Source: CABYIR01 sp038103905 | GTDB lineage: Bacteria > Pseudomonadota > Alphaproteobacteria > Pelagibacterales > AG-422-B15 | Length of the DNA: 10,634 nt | Reading direction: 5' to 3' | Assembly (NCBI GenBank): GCA_038103905.1 | Contig: JAYNZW010000021.1 | Coordinates: 1 to 10,634, forward strand | In this document: positions 6,327 through 10,634 of the stretch, piece after piece | Layout of the letters: every line of letters starts with the position of its first letter | Position numbering within the stretch: position 1 is the stretch's first letter | Notes under the pieces: model-generated | The model's input: only the letters and a program-made list of their open reading frames with translations | Database searches by the model: none | Told to the model about the DNA's origin: nothing | Position numbers and translations under genes: made by a program

Positions 6327-7367
6327 ATGTCTCAATGGTCGGTAGATCAAGCCAATGAATGGTATCAGCAGTATAGTTGGTTAGTTGGTTGCAATTTTCT
6401 ACCAAGTACATCCATAAACCAATTGGAAATGTTTCAATCTGAAACATTTGATCGATCAACAATTATTAAAGAGCTCACTCTGGCCAAAAGTATTGGATTC
6501 AATTCACTTCGAGTTTATTTGCATGATTTATTGTGGAATGAAAAAGATGCATTTTGTAAAAACTTTGATGAGTTTTTAAACATCACTAATGAGTTAGATA
6601 TTAAGCCAATCATTGTTTTATTTGATGACTGCCATAGATCCAATCCTGTAGCTGGAAAACAAATGCTGCCAGTTTTGGGTGTTCACAATTCAGGTTGGGC
6701 GCAAAGTCCAGGATATAAAATAGTAAAAGAAATACATGATAAAAATTTTACTGAAGTTGAACGCTTGAAAAAATTCGTTCAAGAAGTGTTAGACAAGTAC
6801 TCTAAAGATGAGCGAATTTTGATGTGGGATATTTATAATGAACCTGGACAATTTGGTAACAATGAAAATTCCTACGAATTATTGGATATGACTTGGAAGT
6901 GGGCTCATGAGGTTAGGCCTCAACAGCCATTAACAGCCTGCTTAAATGGATCGATCGGTAAAGAAATAATAGATTTAAATAGAAAAAATTCAGACATCAT
7001 AAGTTTTCACATGTACGAATTAGATAAACTTGAACCCACGATCAATGAATTAAAAGAGAGTAATCGACCAATTTTTTGTACTGAATATATGGCTCGACAT
7101 TTTGGGACAACGTTTGAAGCTTCTTTACCAATTTTCAAAAAAAATCATATCGCATGTTACAACTGGGGCTTTGTTGCAGGAAAGAGCCAAACACACTTTG
7201 GCTGGGAAACTATAATTGAAATGGAAAAGAAAAAAAAAGAGGATCTATACTTAAAAATTAATGACCCAATTCCAGAGCCTGACTTATGGTTTCATGATAT
7301 TTTTAGGATTGATGGAACTCCATTTGATCAAAAAGAAATCGAATTTATAAGAAGTTTTCTAAAATAA
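6327..7367 (+). CDS. Clan-A-like glycoside hydrolase (cellulase/xylanase-type TIM barrel), cytoplasmic
   Basis: Probable retaining beta-glycosidase with a (beta/alpha)8 barrel, 346 residues. The acid/base Glu is likely E172 in WDIYNEPG (end of strand 4) and the nucleophile E253 in FCTEYMA (strand 7). Other clan-A marks are FNSLRVYLHD near the start, FHMYE, and YNWGFVAGKSQTHFGWE near the C-terminus. There is no signal peptide or membrane segment, so it should act on a small glycoside inside the cell rather than on external polysaccharide. It begins 6 nt after the aldehyde dehydrogenase stop without an obvious Shine-Dalgarno, consistent with coupled translation. Databases often label such proteins '1,4-beta-xylanase'; I would not trust that specificity. 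Its place beside a polyamine-type importer and an ALDH is unexplained. Confidence 0.8.
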   Translation: MSQWSVDQANEWYQQYSWLVGCNFLPSTSINQLEMFQSETFDRSTIIKELTLAKSIGFNSLRVYLHDLLWNEKDAFCKNFDEFLNITNELDIKPIIVLFDDCHRSNPVAGKQMLPVLGVHNSGWAQSPGYKIVKEIHDKNFTEVERLKKFVQEVLDKYSKDERILMWDIYNEPGQFGNNENSYELLDMTWKWAHEVRPQQPLTACLNGSIGKEIIDLNRKNSDIISFHMYELDKLEPTINELKESNRPIFCTEYMARHFGTTFEASLPIFKKNHIACYNWGFVAGKSQTHFGWETIIEMEKKKKEDLYLKINDPIPEPDLWFHDIFRIDGTPFDQKEIEFIRSFLK

Positions 7368-7432
7368 AATTTTTTTAAATTAATGTTAATAAAAAGTGTA
7401 TCTAAATTCATAGTTTTATTGAGTTAATATGA

Positions 7433-7449
7433 TTATCCACATATCCACA
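7433..7449 (+). promoter_or_regulatory. Tandem DnaA-box pair
   Basis: TTATCCACA (7433-7441) equals the bacterial DnaA-box consensus. ATATCCACA (7441-7449) follows directly, sharing one base and differing at one position. Both have the same orientation, with an 8-bp start-to-start distance. The flanks are highly AT-rich. Possible roles are DnaA titration or DnaA-controlled transcription. The converging genes and the low box number argue against a replication origin. Confidence 0.4.
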
Positions 7450-7513
7450 ATTTGAAGAACCTAAAGAAAATTTTTTTATCTTTCAAAAATTTTTTCTTCA
7501 TTTAAGATTTTAT

Positions 7514-7628
7514 TTATCGGAGCGTAGAAGTCGAAAGCCTTTCGGGGAATTTGGATAGAAGCGTGACGTGTTTCGGGGTTGCAGAGAAAGCTTTTCGGAG
7601 TAATTTTTGCAGCCCCGTTTTATTTTTT
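7514..7628 (+). ncRNA. Candidate small RNA or structured 3' UTR ending in a terminator
   Basis: About 115 nt with a sharp rise in GC over the flanking AT-rich DNA, and hairpin potential throughout. UUAUC near 7514-7518 can pair with GAUAG near 7554-7558. Inside that is CGAAA-GCC-UUUCG (7532-7544). GAAGCG/UGUUUC (7558-7563 with 7569-7574) forms a second hairpin, and the terminator stem a third. TCGGRG occurs four times, at 7517, 7542, 7573 and 7595. A weak -10-like TAAGAT (7503-7508) would place a start near 7515. It could equally be the 3' UTR of the hydrolase mRNA. I do not recognise an Rfam family. Confidence 0.4.
7574..7628 (+). terminator. Intrinsic terminator of the + strand operon or small RNA
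   Basis: CGGGGTTGCA (7574-7583) pairs with TGCAGCCCCG (7608-7617) in a 10-bp stem with one G-U pair, followed by TTTTATTTTTT. The 24-nt apical part contains a smaller hairpin (GAAA-GCT-TTTC from 7586). The reverse direction lacks a U tract, so it acts on + strand transcripts only. It lies immediately before the end of the convergent small - strand gene. Confidence 0.85.
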
Positions 7629-7631
7629 AGC

Positions 7632-7871
7632 CTAGCAACAGCTACAAGTATTTTTCTCTTTTAATTTCTGTTTTCTTAGAATTGTTTTCTGTGCTTCTAT
7701 TTCTGATAAACTTTCTTTTTCTGCCTCTAATTTTGCAGCTTGTTCAAGTTTATCTTCAAAATATTTGTATAAACAATCATAACCCAATTTCTTAGCTTTT
7801 TTTTCTTCATATTTGCGCCTTCCCTTGAGATTTGCAATTATTTCTGAAACTTGATTATTTATCATATTCAA
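7632..7871 (-). CDS. Small coiled-coil protein with C-terminal Cys-Ser-Cys-Cys
   Basis: A hypothetical protein of 79 residues from a TTG at 7871, or 77 from the ATG at 7865; the ATG is the safer start. The nearest Shine-Dalgarno-like AGAGG is rather far upstream. It is highly charged (Lys/Glu-rich) and almost entirely helical, with no signal peptide or membrane segment. The segment KLGYDCLYKYFEDKLEQAAK resembles a short amphipathic unit, followed by a Glu/Lys coiled coil of about 30 residues. It ends in NTCSCC, a compact thiol cluster that could bind zinc or another soft metal. It follows the DUF3299 gene by 52 nt on the same strand with no visible terminator between, so it may be the last gene of the zinc cluster. 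I do not recognise the family. Confidence 0.7.
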   Translation of the reverse strand: MNMINNQVSEIIANLKGRRKYEEKKAKKLGYDCLYKYFEDKLEQAAKLEAEKESLSEIEAQKTILRKQKLKEKNTCSCC

Positions 7872-7923
7872 TTTATCTCATATCCTCTTGTGATTTTAAA
7901 GAAAAGAAAATATTCATTATTAT

Positions 7924-8388
7924 TTAGTATTCATAATCAATAATTTCATGAGCAATCATTTCGTATCCCGCATTAGCTTGGTATGTTTCATGGGGATTTA
8001 GAGATATTATAGTGTTTTGACCTCCTATTGAAATCTCTCCCGTAATCCAAATTGGATCCCAAATAAAGTCATTTTCCCATGGCAAATCACTAATGACATA
8101 TACTAACTGATTTGCAGGAGGTGGAGGCACATGGATACAAGCGCCGATATACGGCACTAACATAAATTCTTTAATTTCACGAGCTTCATAGTGTAATGGA
8201 ATTAGATACCCCGGTATCTTAACTACTTTTCCATTGAGACTCTTATTAAATTTTACATCACTAGGATTAAATATCGACGTAAAGGGAATTAGGTCACTCC
8301 AACCAATTTCTTTTGAATCATCAATTTGTGAACAAGAAGATAATAGAAATAGAATAACTAAAATTGGTAAAAATTTATTTGGACTCAT
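7924..8388 (-). CDS. DUF3299 family lipoprotein of a ZrgA-type zinc cluster
   Basis: A 154-residue exported lipoprotein. The N-terminus has Lys, a hydrophobic core FLPILVILFLL and the lipobox LSSC, so C19 should be lipidated. Asp or Lys do not follow the Cys (SQI), which gives no inner-membrane retention signal. The DUF3299 hallmark FMLVPYIGACIHVPPPPANQ spans residues 75-94, with C84 and H86 as candidate metal ligands. The preceding VVKIPGYLIPLHYE (55-68) also fits the family. The ATG overlaps the permease stop by one base (TAATG), so the two are translationally coupled. DUF3299 genes are known neighbours of DUF2796 and MacB-like ABC genes; a metal-handling role in the envelope is inferred from that. 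Confidence 0.87.
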   Translation of the reverse strand: MSPNKFLPILVILFLLSSCSQIDDSKEIGWSDLIPFTSIFNPSDVKFNKSLNGKVVKIPGYLIPLHYEAREIKEFMLVPYIGACIHVPPPPANQLVYVISDLPWENDFIWDPIWITGEISIGGQNTIISLNPHETYQANAGYEMIAHEIIDYEY

Positions 8389-9638
8389 TATATTTTGATT
8401 GTCATTCCATCATTAATTGAAAACCAATATGCTCTTATAGCTGGTATTAAACTTACAAGCATTGCAGAAATAATGAATAGTATGAAAATTAATAAATCTT
8501 TAAAAGACAGCAATTCAATATTTATTAAAATTCCATAAGTATTATCAATCCAAGGCTGTAATATATTTAGCAGTATGTATAAAAAGATGCTACTGACCAA
8601 AGTACTTAAAAAGGAAATAATAAAGGCTTCTAACATTAGTATTCCAATAATAACATTTGGTGAAGCTCCCATTGCCCTCCAAATTGCCATCTCACGCCTT
8701 CTTTCATTTAAACTAGAAAATATAATTGCGGACATTCCAATTAATGTCGTAAAAATTACAACAATTGAAATCCCCAATAGAAGATTTTCTACTATACCAA
8801 TAATTCTCCAAAGTTCATGAAGAGCAACACCTGGCAATATTGAAGTCAAAGCTTCTTCAGGATATTCATTTATCCATCTCTGCAGTTTGAAGATAGTTAA
8901 TTTTGATTTAACCCCAATAAAAGCAGCAGTAATATTTTTAGCTGATAAATCCATTTTTCGAATTTCTTCAATGGGAGTTTCTTGACCAGGTATTTTTGCA
9001 CCGCTTGACCAATCAACATGAATAGCCTCTATCGCCTCTAAACTCACAATGACTGTATTATCAACTGGAGTTCCAGTTTTCTCTAATATACCTGATACCT
9101 TAAAGGGTTGATCGTCATGGTCCGTAAAAGATTTTATCCCATGTGAAACAATAATTGACTTGCCTATGTTATATTTTAACTTTTCTGCAACTGCAGCTCC
9201 TAGAACTACGTCATATAAGTCATCAAAATAATTTCCTTCGCTTATCTTTATTGATTGACCTCCTCGATATTTGTATCTCTTGAAAAAGTCCAAATTTGTT
9301 CCCATAACTCTAAAACCTTTGTGACTATCTCCTAGCGAAATTGGTACAGACCATTCCACTTCATCTTTATTCATAATTTCTTCGTAGCTCTCCCAGGTAA
9401 TATTGTTGGTCGCATTTCCAACCCTAAAAACAGAATATAACAAGAGCTGTATCGAACTTGTTCTAGAACCTAAAATTAAGTCAGTTTGAGAAATTGTGTC
9501 TGTAAAACTTGTATAAGCAGAAGTCCTTAATTTTTCTACACTGAGATACAACATTAGCGATAGAGATATTGCAAATACAGTCATACTTACGGTTAATAAC
9601 CTAGCGTATAAAGAAGCAAAAGTTAGCTTAAGAAGCAT
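8388..9638 (-). CDS. FtsX/MacB-type ABC transporter permease
   Basis: A 416-residue inner-membrane protein with the four-helix type VII ABC layout. TM1 lies at about 13-33. A large periplasmic domain (about 34-283, MacB_PCD-like, with VMGTNLDFF, VVLGAAVAEKL and KVSGILEKTGTPVDN) follows. TM2 is at about 285-308, TM3 at 333-358 and TM4 at 382-405. The cytoplasmic coupling segment NERRREMAIWRAMGAS between TM2 and TM3 is the FtsX/LolC/MacB signature. Such permeases do not form an import pore but transmit force to the periplasm. The ATG at 9638 lies 2 nt after the ATPase stop and is preceded by GGAGGGAG, a strong ribosome binding site within the ATPase 3' end. It should pair with that ATPase and work on the ZrgA-like and DUF3299 proteins; direct involvement in zinc uptake is inference from context. 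Confidence 0.92.
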   Translation of the reverse strand: MLLKLTFASLYARLLTVSMTVFAISLSLMLYLSVEKLRTSAYTSFTDTISQTDLILGSRTSSIQLLLYSVFRVGNATNNITWESYEEIMNKDEVEWSVPISLGDSHKGFRVMGTNLDFFKRYKYRGGQSIKISEGNYFDDLYDVVLGAAVAEKLKYNIGKSIIVSHGIKSFTDHDDQPFKVSGILEKTGTPVDNTVIVSLEAIEAIHVDWSSGAKIPGQETPIEEIRKMDLSAKNITAAFIGVKSKLTIFKLQRWINEYPEEALTSILPGVALHELWRIIGIVENLLLGISIVVIFTTLIGMSAIIFSSLNERRREMAIWRAMGASPNVIIGILMLEAFIISFLSTLVSSIFLYILLNILQPWIDNTYGILINIELLSFKDLLIFILFIISAMLVSLIPAIRAYWFSINDGMTIKI

Positions 9639-9640
9639 TT

Positions 9641-10342
9641 TTAATCTCCCTCCTTTAATATATCATCTAAGTTAATTACTCGATCAAAGCGTTGAGAGAG
9701 AGATTCATCATGAGAAACCATTAATAACGTTGAATGACTCTCAGAGATTTGAGAAAACATTAAATCAAGAAATATACTTTGTGCACTCTTATCCAAGGCT
9801 GATGTTGGTTCATCGGCTATGATTAATGGAGGATTACCAATTAATGCCCGAGCAACAGCAACTCTTTGTTGTTGGCCAACACTTAGTTTGCTCGCCTGCA
9901 TGTTTAGCACTTCATCAGGAAGCCGAAGCGATTTACATAGATTTGCAGCTGTTCCTTTTTGATCTTTTATATTTTGAACTCTTGTCTTTGAGAAATAAAG
10001 AGGTAGTAAGATATTATCAATTACTTTGGCATATGGAAGAAGATTAAATTGTTGGAATATGATCCCGATATTGTCACACCTATACTGATCTTTTTCTCTA
10101 GCCGATAAATTATTAATAATCTCATCATTTAAAAATATATCGCCAGAAATTGGTTTTAAAAAACCACATATAAGAGAAAGTAAAGTTGTTTTACCAGACC
10201 CACTTTCACCTAGGAGTAATACTTTTTCACCTCGCGCTACATTAAATTCAGGAACATTGATCTTAAAGTCATTTTTATTTGACCAATGAAACTTTACTGA
10301 ATTAATTCGTATCGTATCTGCATTCAAATTAGATTTTTCCAT
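9641..10342 (-). CDS. LolD/MacB-type ABC transporter ATPase
   Basis: ATPase partner of the FtsX-like permease. An in-frame TTG at 10345 directly precedes the ATG at 10342; I prefer the ATG (233 residues). Motifs, numbered from the TTG: Walker A GESGSGKTT (46-54), Q-loop FQQFNLLPY, signature KLSVGQQQR, Walker B LIIADEPTSALD and H-loop MVSHD. The signature has Val where the second Gly of LSGGQ is usual (LSVGQ), a tolerated variant in this subfamily. Its start lies 14 nt inside the end of the upstream ZrgA-like gene in another frame, and its stop lies 2 nt before the permease start. That means tight co-expression. Function in zinc acquisition is inferred from the cluster. Confidence 0.92.
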   Translation of the reverse strand: MEKSNLNADTIRINSVKFHWSNKNDFKINVPEFNVARGEKVLLLGESGSGKTTLLSLICGFLKPISGDIFLNDEIINNLSAREKDQYRCDNIGIIFQQFNLLPYAKVIDNILLPLYFSKTRVQNIKDQKGTAANLCKSLRLPDEVLNMQASKLSVGQQQRVAVARALIGNPPLIIADEPTSALDKSAQSIFLDLMFSQISESHSTLLMVSHDESLSQRFDRVINLDDILKEGD

Positions 10343-10634
10343 CAATATTTATAGAAGGTTTTTCTGCTTCAACTTCAAAGCTAACAGATCCTATACTAGA
10401 AATAAACTGAACTTCCAACTCTCCAGAATTTGGAAATGTAGAAAAATAGGGAAATTCTACTTTATTGATGGCTTTAATGTCACCGCACTCAAACGAATAC
10501 TTAGCATAAAACTCATTATGATTTTCTTCAGCATGCTCATCATGGTCATCATGTCCTTCGTGTTCATCATGGTCATCATGTCCTTCGTGTTCATCATGGT
10601 CATCATGTTCTTCATGATCATCATGGTCATCATG
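10329..10634 (-). CDS. zrgA: ZrgA-like (DUF2796) zinc-binding protein, C-terminal part
   Basis: The 5' end is outside the window; 101 codons plus TAA (10329-10331) are visible. The fragment starts inside a His/Asp/Glu-rich tract of four 9-residue units (HDDHDEHEG type) with 13 histidines in 36 residues, a flexible zinc-binding loop. After AEENHNEF comes a folded tail, YAKYSFECGD...FSTFPNSGELEVQFISSIG, matching the end of DUF2796 proteins. These are periplasmic zinc-binding components of the ZrgABCDE-type systems described in Vibrio cholerae. The stop overlaps the ATPase start by 14 nt. The signal peptide and N-terminal metal site cannot be seen. The protein would load zinc in the periplasm together with the ABC and DUF3299 proteins. 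Confidence 0.85.
   Translation of the reverse strand, partial: HDDHDDHEEHDDHDEHEGHDDHDEHEGHDDHDEHAEENHNEFYAKYSFECGDIKAINKVEFPYFSTFPNSGELEVQFISSIGSVSFEVEAEKPSINIDGKI
10527..10634 (-). repeat. 27-bp tandem repeat encoding the His-rich linker
   Basis: Four in-frame 27-bp units of the form CATGATGACCATGATGAAC plus ACGAAGGA. The two central units are identical at every base, including synonymous positions; the outer two differ at a few codons. The array runs off the window edge, so the total number is unknown. Such identity points to recent expansion by slippage or unequal recombination, changing the number of zinc-binding units. Confidence 0.9.

Larger units (their letters stand above)
7368..7631. 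other. Intergenic region between convergent operons
   Basis: This 264-nt gap separates the + strand hydrolase from the - strand small protein. The first 145 nt or so are extremely AT-rich, with runs such as AAATTTTTTTAAATT and two poly-T tracts near 7471 and 7491, and contain the paired DnaA boxes. The remaining ~115 nt are clearly GC-richer and structured, ending in an intrinsic terminator on the + strand. No protein-coding gene is supported. Confidence 0.7.

Noticed and set aside
7368..7520. Replication origin, from DnaA boxes and AT-rich DNA
   Set aside because: Only two boxes, no regular 13-mer array, no dnaA/gidA/hemE-type neighbours, and the genes converge here, whereas origins usually lie between diverging genes.
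10527..10634. CRISPR-like regularly spaced repeats
   Set aside because: The 27-bp units are directly adjacent with no spacers, stay in frame and encode a His-rich linker.

Overview
The window is an AT-rich stretch of bacterial chromosome with short intergenic gaps, overlapping start/stop pairs and the standard genetic code (TAA, TAG and TGA all serve as stops). Low GC, compact operons, a polyamine-type ABC transporter whose PotB-like permease carries a long insert, and a ZrgA-type zinc cluster suggest a planktonic marine proteobacterium. I lean to a low-GC alphaproteobacterium, but nothing here fixes the taxon.

Left part, + strand (66-4576): a complete spermidine/putrescine-type ABC importer in the order ATPase (potA), periplasmic binding protein (potD), permease (potB), permease (potC). 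potD has its own candidate promoter, a strong ribosome binding site, GC-richer codons than its neighbours and a strong hairpin terminator directly after its stop. It therefore looks like a separately and highly expressed unit inside the cluster. Next on the + strand come an aldehyde dehydrogenase (4815-6320) and, 6 nt later, a cytoplasmic clan-A-type glycoside hydrolase (6327-7367). Imported substrate is probably oxidised by the dehydrogenase; the role of the hydrolase is open and may mean the real substrate is not a simple polyamine.

Between potC and the dehydrogenase, on the - strand (4646-4719), lies the most striking object: a 74-nt tRNA-Thr(GGU)-like RNA. Its four stems pair completely, CCA is encoded, and the bases known to identify tRNA-Thr are present. 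It lacks the G18G19 and T54-T55 elbow bases of normal tRNAs.

Intergenic 7368-7631 holds a perfect DnaA box followed at once by a near-perfect one, then a probable + strand small RNA or structured 3' UTR with four TCGGRG repeats, ending in a strong intrinsic terminator (7574-7628).

Right part, - strand, read from 10634 down to 7632: a zinc-uptake cluster of the ZrgA/DUF2796 kind. It holds the C-terminal part of a His/Asp-rich ZrgA-like protein (5' end outside the window), a LolD/MacB-type ATPase, an FtsX/MacB-type permease and a DUF3299 lipoprotein. These genes overlap or nearly touch. A 77-79 residue coiled-coil protein ending in Cys-Ser-Cys-Cys follows and may belong to the same transcript. 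The two halves converge at about 7630.
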